From assembly GCA_946184255.1 (NCBI GenBank), contig CAMHFA010000080.1, positions 1 through 5,752 on the forward strand: a stretch of 5,752 nt of DNA, in the 5' to 3' direction. Source of the stretch: an uncultured Bacteroidales bacterium. Its GTDB lineage: Bacteria > Bacteroidota > Bacteroidia > Bacteroidales > UBA932. Both the position numbers and the translations under genes were made by a program. Position 1 is the stretch's first letter. The number at the start of each line of letters is the position of its first letter. Of the stretch, positions 1 through 5,752 are shown in pieces. The notes under the pieces are model-generated. The model ran no database searches and was not told the DNA's origin. It saw nothing but the letters and a program-made list of their open reading frames with translations.

Positions 1-590
1 GGACAGTGTCAAACAAGCTAACAGCTGCGAGTGAAGTAAGGGTAGATGCAGGCCTGCCAAAGGTTGGCAGTGGGGTCGAGCGAAGCGAGACATCCACCCC
101 AAGGGAGCGGCGCCGGTCCGCCAAGAGCGGCTCTGCCCTGTCGCTCAATGCCATCCTCGAAGAAGAGAACAAGAAGCACGAGGAAACGGTTGTACAGGCC
201 GTCTCTGACGAACTGCCGGAGGATAACACCATCCTCAAGGCATGGGCGGCTATACCGGAGGAATTTGAGGCCATGCAGCAGACACGTCTGGCCAACACCC
301 TGAAAAACGCCACCGCTGAGGTCGAGACCGCTGACGGAATAAAGGTTCTCACCTTCAAGGTCGTCAACACTGCCCAGCAGAAATGGATCCAGGACAACAG
401 GCTGAGGTCCTTGGAAGGAAATTTGCAGAAAAAGGTAGGGTCCTCCAAACTTCGCCTTGAAGTAGGTGTCATCCCGATGGAAAAGAAAGAGAAACAACCC
501 TACACAGACCAGGAGAAGGCAACCGCCCTCATGGGAAAGAACGGCGAGATCCAGAACCTTATCAAGGATTTTGGACTCGAGACCAAGTAA
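1..590 (+). CDS. dnaX: DNA polymerase III subunit gamma/tau, C-terminal part (5' truncated by window edge)
   Basis: DnaX is the clamp-loader subunit of the replicative polymerase; its tau C-terminus contacts other replisome parts. The reading frame is open from base 3 to the TAA at 588-590. The GTG at 6 is therefore probably an internal valine, and the AAA+ domain lies upstream of the window. What remains is a basic, low-complexity linker (about residues 1-45 of the visible part), a short acidic helix-like segment, and then a domain of about 120 residues. That domain contains ILKAWAAIPEEF, a strand-rich middle (VLTFKVVNTAQQKWI, KLRLEVGVIP) and the ending QPYTDQEKATALMGKNGEIQNLIKDFGLE. This last layout matches, from memory, the Bacteroidota DnaX C-terminal domain with its YTxxEK..M..xN..l..L...f.L pattern. 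The linker holds an unusual Arg/Ser-rich stretch (VERSETSTPRERRR), described separately. lptB begins 24 bases downstream. The assignment rests on the C-terminal domain only. Confidence 0.78.
   Translation, partial: TVSNKLTAASEVRVDAGLPKVGSGVERSETSTPRERRRSAKSGSALSLNAILEEENKKHEETVVQAVSDELPEDNTILKAWAAIPEEFEAMQQTRLANTLKNATAEVETADGIKVLTFKVVNTAQQKWIQDNRLRSLEGNLQKKVGSSKLRLEVGVIPMEKKEKQPYTDQEKATALMGKNGEIQNLIKDFGLETK
48..130. repeat. palindrome-rich in-frame insert in the dnaX linker (REP/RPE-like candidate)
   Basis: Several symmetric elements follow each other here. A perfect 10-base palindrome gcaggcctgc lies at 48-57. A hairpin with a 7-bp stem (ctgccaa 54-60, ttggcag 64-70) has a 3-base loop. A second stem (tggggt 71-76, acccca 96-101) encloses a 19-base loop that contains the mirror-symmetric gagcgaagcgag at 78-89. 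A small stem ccgc/gcgg sits at 118-121 and 127-130. No other part of the window that I read shows this density. The frame stays open across it, adding about 27 Arg/Ser/Gly-rich residues to the DnaX linker. Sequences of the gtcgagcgaagcgagac kind resemble dispersed intergenic repeats known from several bacterial groups; that link is from memory. Only one copy is in the window, so repeat status is unproven. Confidence 0.42.
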
Positions 591-614
591 AGTAGAATTA
601 ACAGAAGACCAAAG

Positions 615-1400
615 ATGAAGCTTCGCTGCGAAAATCTAGTCAAGAAATACGGTATCAGGACTGTCGTAAAAGGAGTCTCCATGGAAATCGTCCAGGGAGA
701 GATTGTCGGTTTCCTCGGTCCTAACGGAGCGGGAAAGACCACCAGTTTCTACATGATCACCGGACAGATTGTTCCTAATGGAGGAAGGGTATTCCTGGAC
801 GATGAGGACATCACCGAACTGCCCATGTACAAGAGGGCCCAGAAAGGTATCGGATACCTCCCTCAGGAAGCCTCCGTGTTTCGCAAGATGTCTGTCGAGG
901 ACAACATCATGTCAGTTATGGAGATGTCCGACATGACGAAGGAGGAGAGGAAGGAGCGTCTCGAGAGCCTTATCGACGAGTTCAACCTGTCCAAGGTCCG
1001 CAAGAGTCTTGGAATCCAGTTGTCAGGAGGTGAGAGGAGGCGCTGTGAGATAGCGCGTGCCCTTGCCATCGACCCCAAGTTCATCCTTCTTGACGAACCG
1101 TTCGCCGGAGTTGACCCGATTGCAGTGGAGGACATCCAGTTCATCATCGCCAAGCTCAAGTACAAGGACATCGGAGTCATCATCACGGACCACAACGTGG
1201 GTGAGACCCTGGCCATCACTGACAGGGCATACCTGCTGTACGAAGGGACCATCCTCCAGCAAGGTACACCTGAAGCCCTGGCTGCTGACGAAGACGTACG
1301 CACCAAGTACCTTGGCTCAGGATTTGTTCTCAAGAAGTCCGTCTCCGTCGAGAGGGCAAGGGCGGAGTATCTTGCACAACTTAATAAGAAATCACTATGA
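615..1400 (+). CDS. lptB: LPS export ABC transporter ATP-binding protein LptB
   Basis: This is the cytoplasmic ATPase of the Lpt machine. It powers extraction of lipopolysaccharide from the inner membrane by LptFG and its passage over the LptC-LptA bridge to LptD/E. The 261-residue protein has a complete nucleotide-binding domain: Walker [10 protein letters not shown] at 35-43, Q-loop Gln84 in GYLPQE, signature LSGGE at 136-140, Walker B FILLDE at 156-161 with catalytic Glu161, D-loop up to Asp167, and switch His193 in ITDHNV. The C-terminal run from HNVGETL through GTPEAL to KYLGSGF (231-237) is the diagnostic LptB tail. About 24 mostly basic residues follow it, making the protein somewhat longer than the roughly 240-residue E. 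coli form. The start at 615 gives a standard N-terminus ([13 protein letters not shown]); no clear Shine-Dalgarno precedes it, as is usual in Bacteroidota. Its stop overlaps the next start as ATGA (1397-1400), indicating translational coupling. Confidence 0.97.
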   Translation: MKLRCENLVKKYGIRTVVKGVSMEIVQGEIVGFLGPNGAGKTTSFYMITGQIVPNGGRVFLDDEDITELPMYKRAQKGIGYLPQEASVFRKMSVEDNIMSVMEMSDMTKEERKERLESLIDEFNLSKVRKSLGIQLSGGERRRCEIARALAIDPKFILLDEPFAGVDPIAVEDIQFIIAKLKYKDIGVIITDHNVGETLAITDRAYLLYEGTILQQGTPEALAADEDVRTKYLGSGFVLKKSVSVERARAEYLAQLNKKSL

Positions 1401-2251
1401 AAAAGAGACTTGCACTTATAATATGCCTTCTGGCCGGTGTCCTGCTCCCTTCGGAGATGTTCGGCCAGGCACAGATCTACACCAGGAAAGAGAAGCTGAA
1501 GGACATTACGGCAAAGACCACCAAGGTAGTACTCAACGGTGATGAGATGTTGAACGAGGCTATCAAGGAGAGCGTTGCTGCAACCTGGACGATGTCTCCC
1601 TACGAGTTCTGCTCCGTTGAAGAGTTCGAAAAGATAAAGACAAGCGACAAGTTCTATTTCCTGCTGGTAGCAAAAGGCCAGCAGCGTAAGGAATCGGAAC
1701 CTGGAATTGATTTCCTGACCCTTGTCAAGGGCGGCGAGGATGCTTCCAAATCCATCGATGACATGTTGGAAGTGGTATCCTTTCCCCTCCGTTCGGCAAG
1801 CGAGCCTTCAGGCAGGGAATTCGTCCTGCTTCCCGCCTTCCTGACAATAATCCAGGACCATGCCCAGAACCTTACCAGCTCCGAGGTCAAGGCCTATTCC
1901 ACCCTGAGTGCCGAGGACACGAAGAAACTTGCCATCAGGCAGATTTATTTCAGCAAGGATGATTTCGCCCCACAGGTAGATGACAAGACGATTGAGTCCC
2001 TGGACCAGGATATCATTGTGAAAGAGGATGAAGACGATGTGGACGAGGTTTTCACGCAAGGGACTTACAACGCCGTCGTCAGCTATGTGGTAGCTCCTAC
2101 CGAGCCTGTCAACGGCTCCGTCTGCTATAAGCTCCTCATCGGAGCTGACAACCACAAGCTTTACTGGTACAAGAAGCACCGGATCTCGGCAAGGAGCGGA
2201 CGCGGATTCCTCGCCGGCGACCTCAGGACCATTAATCAGATAAGGAAATAA
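1397..2251 (+). CDS. exported protein of unknown function, probably Bacteroidales-specific
   Basis: I do not recognise a named domain. The 284-residue protein opens with a Sec signal peptide: MKKR, a hydrophobic core at about residues 5-17, and probable signal peptidase I cleavage near FGQA (after 23 or 25). There is no lipobox cysteine and no later membrane segment, so a soluble periplasmic location is likely. The mature part alternates charged, helix-like stretches with strands. Notable are [15 protein letters not shown] (63-77), an aromatic strand FYFLLVAKG (86-94), [17 protein letters not shown] (139-155), an acidic cluster EDEDDVDE (210-217), and a C-terminal block with [30 protein letters not shown] (split here as CYKLLIGA at 243-250 and [10 protein letters not shown] at 255-264) and a final GFLAGD. 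Only Cys72 and Cys243 remain after the signal peptide, so a disulfide is possible. It overlaps lptB by 4 bases and the M16 gene by 1 base. That suggests an envelope role, but the function is inferred from context only. Confidence 0.9.
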   Translation: MKKRLALIICLLAGVLLPSEMFGQAQIYTRKEKLKDITAKTTKVVLNGDEMLNEAIKESVAATWTMSPYEFCSVEEFEKIKTSDKFYFLLVAKGQQRKESEPGIDFLTLVKGGEDASKSIDDMLEVVSFPLRSASEPSGREFVLLPAFLTIIQDHAQNLTSSEVKAYSTLSAEDTKKLAIRQIYFSKDDFAPQVDDKTIESLDQDIIVKEDEDDVDEVFTQGTYNAVVSYVVAPTEPVNGSVCYKLLIGADNHKLYWYKKHRISARSGRGFLAGDLRTINQIRK

Positions 2252-3480
2252 TGCTCATCGGCAAGGCAGCCTGCGGGCTGCAGTACGCTGTAAAAAGGAG
2301 CGGCAACGCTGTCGGATATTGTTCGCTCACCATAAAGTGCGGGACCCGCGATGAAGGAGACTTTCACAGCGGGATTGCCCATTTCACGGAACATACCATA
2401 TTCAAAGGCACGGCACGCAAGAGTTCGCGTGTCATCAACAGTTATCTGGACCGCCTGGGCGGTGATCTCAACGCCTTCACCACAAAGGAGGAGATTGTCA
2501 TCCATGCCACAGTGTTGAAAGAAGACCTGGGCAAGGCGGCATCCCTCCTTCTGGAACTCGCCACCTGTCCTACCTTCCCGGAAGAGGAAATCGAAATCGA
2601 AAAGGGGGTTGTCATAGACGAGATCAACTCCTACAAGGACTCCCCCGCTGATGATGTTTATGATAAATTCGAGGAAGCCCTTCTTTCAGGACATCCACTC
2701 GGGCGGCCTATCCTTGGAACAACTGCCAGTGTAAAGAAGATCAACGGAGAAGAACTCCGGAAGTTCATCAGGGAGCGTTTCACCCCCGGAAACATGGCCT
2801 TGGCCATCGTAGCTGACGTGGATGAGAAGCGGATGGAAAACGCTATCCTAAAGCTGGTCGGCAAGGTCTTCGTTCCTTCCTCCGTCATTCCCGAAGACAG
2901 GGTTTTGAAAACCCCTGAAACAAGAGGGGCTTTCCATAGGACTGTGGAGAAAAAGAACCACGAGGTCAATGCAGTGATCGGTGCCTTGGCACCATCCCTC
3001 TACGACAAGGAAACCCGTTTTTCTGCAATCCTTCTTGGGAACATAATCGGAGGACCCGCATCCAACTCCAGGCTGAACGACCTCCTCCGTGAAAAGAACG
3101 GCTGGGTCTATGGCGCGGAGACCTCCTACACCCAGTATTCCGAGACCGGAGTGATGGCAATCTCCCTTGGCTGCGACAGGGGTAACCTGGACAAATGCCT
3201 GAAGGGAGTGGACAAGGTAATCCGGAAGATGCAGGACGAACGACTTTCGGATGCTGCCCTAAAGGCTGCAAAAAAACAACTACTCGGGCAGCTTGCAATC
3301 AGTTCCGACAATGGCGAGACTCAATGTCTTTCAATGGGAAAAAGCCTGGTTTCCTTCGGGACCGTTTCGTCAGATGCCCAAAACCGTGCAGCGATAGAAG
3401 CCGTTTCCGCTGAAAAGCTTCAGGAAGCTGCCAGAACCATATTCAATCCCGAGAAAACCTCATCCCTGATTTTCCTCTAA
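2251..3480 (+). CDS. M16 family zinc metallopeptidase (insulinase/processing-peptidase type)
   Basis: This is a zinc-dependent peptidase of the M16 family, which degrades or processes short, unfolded peptides inside a clamshell cavity. The inverted zinc motif is intact as His44-Phe-Thr-Glu47-His48. The third ligand is Glu124 in EKGVVIDE, 76 residues after His48, with the supporting Glu117 seven residues earlier; this is the normal family spacing. Residues about 1-200 form the catalytic half (also GGDLNAFTTKEE at 70-81 and the HPLGRPILG block). Residues about 210-409 form the homologous second half, including LREKNGWVYGAETSYTQYSETG. At 409 residues it has the size of the M16B single-chain forms, which usually dimerise. 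No signal peptide is seen, so it is likely cytoplasmic. The ATG at 2251 overlaps the previous stop (TAATG), and aaggaa at 2243-2247 could serve as a weak ribosome site. The substrate is unknown. Confidence 0.95.
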   Translation: MLIGKAACGLQYAVKRSGNAVGYCSLTIKCGTRDEGDFHSGIAHFTEHTIFKGTARKSSRVINSYLDRLGGDLNAFTTKEEIVIHATVLKEDLGKAASLLLELATCPTFPEEEIEIEKGVVIDEINSYKDSPADDVYDKFEEALLSGHPLGRPILGTTASVKKINGEELRKFIRERFTPGNMALAIVADVDEKRMENAILKLVGKVFVPSSVIPEDRVLKTPETRGAFHRTVEKKNHEVNAVIGALAPSLYDKETRFSAILLGNIIGGPASNSRLNDLLREKNGWVYGAETSYTQYSETGVMAISLGCDRGNLDKCLKGVDKVIRKMQDERLSDAALKAAKKQLLGQLAISSDNGETQCLSMGKSLVSFGTVSSDAQNRAAIEAVSAEKLQEAARTIFNPEKTSSLIFL

Positions 3481-3491
3481 TCCCTGAATAT

Positions 3492-4934
3492 ATGAACTCC
3501 AGGACCATCATCCTTACTTTGGCGATTGTCGCCGCCGCGCTTTATTCCTGCAAGGAAGCGCCGGCTCCGGAACCCTATGGAGCCATCCCAACTCCCCAGC
3601 AGGTAGAATGGCAGAAGATGGAGATGAACATGTTCGTCCACTTCGGGCCCAACACCTTCACAGGAAGGGAATGGGGGCTGGGCACTGAAGCCGAGGACAT
3701 ATTCAATCCCACAGCGTTGGACTGCAACCAATGGGCATCGACTGCAAAGGCTGCAGGATTCAAGGGAATAATCATCACCGGCAAGCACCACGATGGTTTC
3801 TGCCTGTGGCCCAACCCCATGAGCACCCACACAGTAGCTGCAAGTCCATGGAAAGACGGCAAGGGAGACGTGCTTAAGGAACTCTCAGAAGCATGTCGGA
3901 AGCAGGGTTTGAAATTCGGGGTCTATATTTCTCCGTGGGACAGGAACGATCCGCACTATGGCACTCCTGAATATAATAACGTTTATGTGAAGACCCTTCA
4001 AGACGTCCACGGTGGGAAATACGGAGATGTCTTCGAGCAATGGTTCGACGGAGCGAACGGGGAGGGCCCCAACGGAAAGAAACAAGTCTATGACTGGCCC
4101 CTGTTCCACAAGACAGTCCTCGATCTCCATCCGATGGCCATAATGTTCAGCGATGTCGGACCCGGATGCCGCTGGGTCGGAAACGAAAGGGGAGTTGCAG
4201 GAAGGACTAACTGGAGTACGCTCAATACAGAAGGATACACTCCAGGAGCAGGATCTCCTCCTACCGACACCCTCAATTCCGGAAACGTACACGGGAACTC
4301 CTGGATTCCCGCAGAGACGGATGTCTCCATCCGCCCGGGCTGGTTCTGGAGAGAGAGCGAGAACGAAAGGGTGAAGTCGGTCAACGACCTTCTTGGTATC
4401 TACTACACAAGTGTCGGCCGCAATTCCCTGCTCCTCCTGAACGTCCCTCCTGACACCACAGGTTGCCTTCATCCGGTGGATTCCGCAAGGATGATCGAGT
4501 TCAAGGGTGCCCTGGACGAGATATTCAAGGAAGACCTTGCCGATGGAGCCAAGGTTACCGCTTCTTCGTCAAGGGGACGTGGGTTCGCAGCCCGCAACAT
4601 CCTGGACGGCAACTATGATTCCTATTGGGCTGCACCTGACGGAACCTTCGAGGCAACCCTTACCTTCACCCTGAAAGGGAAGAAGACCTTCAACAGGGTC
4701 CTTCTCCAGGAATATATTCCATTGGGACAGAGGATTAAGTCCTTCACTGTCGAAGTTGCCTCACCTGACGGAACCTGGAATCCGGTTGCGGAGGAAACCA
4801 CTGTCGGCTACAAGAGAATCGCCTTGATAGAAAAGGTTACCACGGACAAGGTCCGAGTCAGCGTCAAGGCCTACGCCCCACCGGTTCTGAACGGCTTCGG
4901 CCTCTTCATGGACCCAATTTACGACCGAATATAA
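3492..4934 (+). CDS. GH29 alpha-L-fucosidase lipoprotein with C-terminal discoidin-like domain
   Basis: The enzyme removes alpha-linked L-fucose from glycans by a retaining mechanism. The N-terminus is a lipoprotein signal: a hydrophobic run, then LYSC with the lipidated Cys20, so it is anchored in the envelope. The catalytic barrel spans about 30-345 and shows the GH29 landmarks MFVHFGPNTFTGREWG (47-62), ITGKHHDGFCLW (95-106), GVYISPWD (143-150) and EQWFDGANGEG (182-192), where Asp186 is the expected nucleophile. Glu232 in WVGNERG lies 46 residues later and is my candidate acid/base. The WFDGANGEG and GNERG motifs favour the GH29-B type, which prefers alpha-1,3/1,4 fucose on branched (Lewis-type) glycans; this subtype call is inference. 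Residues about 350-480 (VTASSSRGRGF, NILDGNYDSYW, FNRVLLQEYI, GFGLF) form an F5/8 type C (CBM32-like) beta-sandwich. The start follows the M16 stop by 11 bases with no Shine-Dalgarno. Confidence 0.95.
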   Translation: MNSRTIILTLAIVAAALYSCKEAPAPEPYGAIPTPQQVEWQKMEMNMFVHFGPNTFTGREWGLGTEAEDIFNPTALDCNQWASTAKAAGFKGIIITGKHHDGFCLWPNPMSTHTVAASPWKDGKGDVLKELSEACRKQGLKFGVYISPWDRNDPHYGTPEYNNVYVKTLQDVHGGKYGDVFEQWFDGANGEGPNGKKQVYDWPLFHKTVLDLHPMAIMFSDVGPGCRWVGNERGVAGRTNWSTLNTEGYTPGAGSPPTDTLNSGNVHGNSWIPAETDVSIRPGWFWRESENERVKSVNDLLGIYYTSVGRNSLLLLNVPPDTTGCLHPVDSARMIEFKGALDEIFKEDLADGAKVTASSSRGRGFAARNILDGNYDSYWAAPDGTFEATLTFTLKGKKTFNRVLLQEYIPLGQRIKSFTVEVASPDGTWNPVAEETTVGYKRIALIEKVTTDKVRVSVKAYAPPVLNGFGLFMDPIYDRI

Positions 4935-4982
4935 ACTCCAATCTGTTTTGATCATATTTTAAAACTACTAACTGGTATAATC
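4935..4982 (+). other. AT-rich spacer between the two glycosidase genes
   Basis: This 48-base gap is the longest non-coding stretch in the window and is clearly richer in A/T than the genes around it. It contains ttttaaaa at 4957-4964 and a weak AT stem (gtttt 4945-4949 with aaaac 4961-4965). It has no GC-rich hairpin with a T-run that would mark a terminator. A TTTG at 4947-4950 recalls the end of the Bacteroidota -7 element (TAnnTTTG), but the TA half and a -33 TTTG are missing. Most likely it is a leader supporting translation initiation without a Shine-Dalgarno sequence, with both glycosidases read from one transcript. Confidence 0.45.
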
Positions 4983-5752
4983 ATGAAAATCAAGCATCTT
5001 TTTATTGCATTGATTGCAGTGGCCGCCATGTCTTGCTCTACAAACAAGACCGCAGCCCCAATAAAGGTTAAGGTTCCTGCCCGGCCAGCCGGTCAGGAAA
5101 ACGTTATCGGTCTTACCGTCCCTGCGATGGACACCGTCAGAGTCGGTTTCGTCGGCCTTGGCATGAGAGGATCGGGGGCAGTACCCCGCTTCACTTACAT
5201 TCCCGGCGTCAAGATAGTCGCCCTTTGCGATGTCCTGCCCGAGAATGTGGAACGTTCCCAGAAAACCCTGGAAGAAAGGGGCCTGCCGAGGGCTGCAGAA
5301 TATTCGGGAGACACCGAGGCCTACAAGCAGCTTTGCGAGAGGGACGACATCGACCTTGTCTATATCTGCACGGACTGGGTACATCACGTTCCCGTGGCCC
5401 TCTATGCGATGGAGCACGGCAAAAATGTAGCATGCGAGGTACCTTCAGCAACTTCACTGGACGAGATATGGTCAGTAATCAACATGTCCGAGAAGACCAG
5501 GAAGCATTTTATGATGCTGGAGAACTGCTGCTATGATTTCTTCGAGCTTTCTTGCCTGTCAATGGCTCAGGCAGGCCTGTTCGGTGAGATACTGCATGTC
5601 GAGGGCTCATACCTTCATAACCTGGATCCTTTCTGGGATGAGTACTGGAACAACTGGAGGCTTGATTTTAATGAAAAGCACAAGGGAGACGTCTATGCTA
5701 CCCATGGCCTGGGTCCTGTAGCCCAGGTACTCAACATCCACAGGGGTGACCG
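4983..5752 (+). CDS. GH109-like NAD-dependent glycosidase lipoprotein, N-terminal part (3' truncated by window edge)
   Basis: The frame is open from ATG 4983 to the window end (256 codons plus two bases), with no stop. GH109 enzymes (alpha-N-acetylgalactosaminidases) cleave terminal GalNAc by a redox-elimination mechanism using bound NAD. The start encodes a lipoprotein signal ending AMSC (Cys18), then a linker of about 30 residues. The Rossmann domain begins at VRVGFVGLGMRG (52-63), with an acidic strand end ALCD (80-83), VYICTDWVHH (126-135) and HGKNVACEVPSAT (145-157), as in the Gfo/Idh/MocA fold. The second domain starts with MLENCCYD (178-185), LFGEILHVEGSYLH (199-212) and GDVYATHGLGPVAQVL (235-250). 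The THGLGP block is typical of GH109, and His241 and Tyr210 are likely near the active site. The remaining part, probably 150-200 residues, lies outside. The adjoining GH29 gene supports a glycan role. A related oxidoreductase-fold glycosidase with another specificity is possible. Confidence 0.86.
   Translation, partial: MKIKHLFIALIAVAAMSCSTNKTAAPIKVKVPARPAGQENVIGLTVPAMDTVRVGFVGLGMRGSGAVPRFTYIPGVKIVALCDVLPENVERSQKTLEERGLPRAAEYSGDTEAYKQLCERDDIDLVYICTDWVHHVPVALYAMEHGKNVACEVPSATSLDEIWSVINMSEKTRKHFMMLENCCYDFFELSCLSMAQAGLFGEILHVEGSYLHNLDPFWDEYWNNWRLDFNEKHKGDVYATHGLGPVAQVLNIHRGD

Noticed and set aside
6..8. GTG at base 6 as a true start for a short independent gene
   Set aside because: The frame is already open before it from base 3, and the product is the tail of a much longer DnaX; the window edge explains the short length.
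18..497. 159-residue open frame on the minus strand opposite dnaX
   Set aside because: The plus-strand frame has a convincing Bacteroidota DnaX C-terminal domain; the minus frame gives no known motif.
863..1333. 156-residue open frame on the minus strand opposite lptB
   Set aside because: lptB has every ABC ATPase motif across this span; the antisense product is Ser/Arg/Met-rich noise.
1057..1542. 161-residue plus-strand open frame overlapping the end of lptB and start of the next gene
   Set aside because: Its product is low-complexity Ser/Thr/Arg, typical of an out-of-frame reading, and both overlapped genes are better supported.
3885..4472. 195-residue open frame on the minus strand
   Set aside because: It lies fully opposite the well-supported GH29 gene, has no recognisable domain or plausible start context, and its composition is that of an antisense shadow of high-GC third codon positions.
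4945..4965. gtttt/aaaac stem as a possible terminator between the glycosidase genes
   Set aside because: The stem is only five A/T pairs with an 11-base loop and no following T-run; too weak for an intrinsic terminator.
4976..4981. TATAAT just upstream of the GH109-like start, resembling a sigma70 -10 box
   Set aside because: It ends one base before the ATG at 4983, so transcription would begin inside the gene, the nearest TTGATC is 22 bases away instead of about 17, and Bacteroidota promoters use a different -7 element.
5225..5536. Overlapping plus-strand open frames at the window end (5225-5536, 5230-5430, 5533-5721)
   Set aside because: The GH109-like frame from 4983 runs unbroken through this region with family motifs; it simply lacks a stop inside the window.

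Overview
The window looks like a piece of a Bacteroidales (Bacteroidota) chromosome of moderate GC. The grounds are a Bacteroidota-type DnaX C-terminal domain, start codons mostly without a Shine-Dalgarno sequence, lipoprotein signals on secreted glycosidases, and the glycosidase families themselves (GH29 and a GH109-like enzyme). These suggest a host-associated gut lineage that uses host glycans. Species or genus cannot be read from the sequence. All six genes lie on the + strand and coding density is very high.

Layout: (1) 1-590, the 3' end of dnaX (DNA polymerase III tau/gamma), whose linker carries a palindrome-rich, in-frame stretch at about 48-130 that looks like an inserted repeat element. 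(2) 615-1400, lptB, the ATPase of the lipopolysaccharide transporter. (3) 1397-2251, an exported protein of unknown function, overlapping lptB by ATGA. (4) 2251-3480, an M16 zinc metallopeptidase with a complete HxxEH active site, overlapping the previous stop by one base (TAATG). (5) 3492-4934, a lipoprotein alpha-L-fucosidase of GH29 with a C-terminal discoidin-like domain. (6) 4983-5752, the N-terminal two thirds or so of a lipoprotein GH109-like, NAD-binding glycosidase, cut by the window end.

How they work together: genes 2-4 overlap and are probably translationally coupled. They form a candidate cell-envelope module of LPS export ATPase, secreted factor and protease. Genes 5 and 6 are two surface or periplasmic exo-glycosidases whose predicted activities (fucose and GalNAc removal) suit trimming of fucosylated mucin or blood-group glycans. 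Only 11 bases separate the protease from the fucosidase and no terminator is visible, so housekeeping and glycan genes may share transcripts. No SusC/SusD pair, sulfatase or regulator is in the window.

I saw no RNA gene, CRISPR array, transposase or phage gene. I do not see a clearly new defence or mobile system. The parts most worth a second look are the DnaX linker element, the unknown secreted protein between lptB and the protease, and the lipoprotein form of the NAD-dependent glycosidase.
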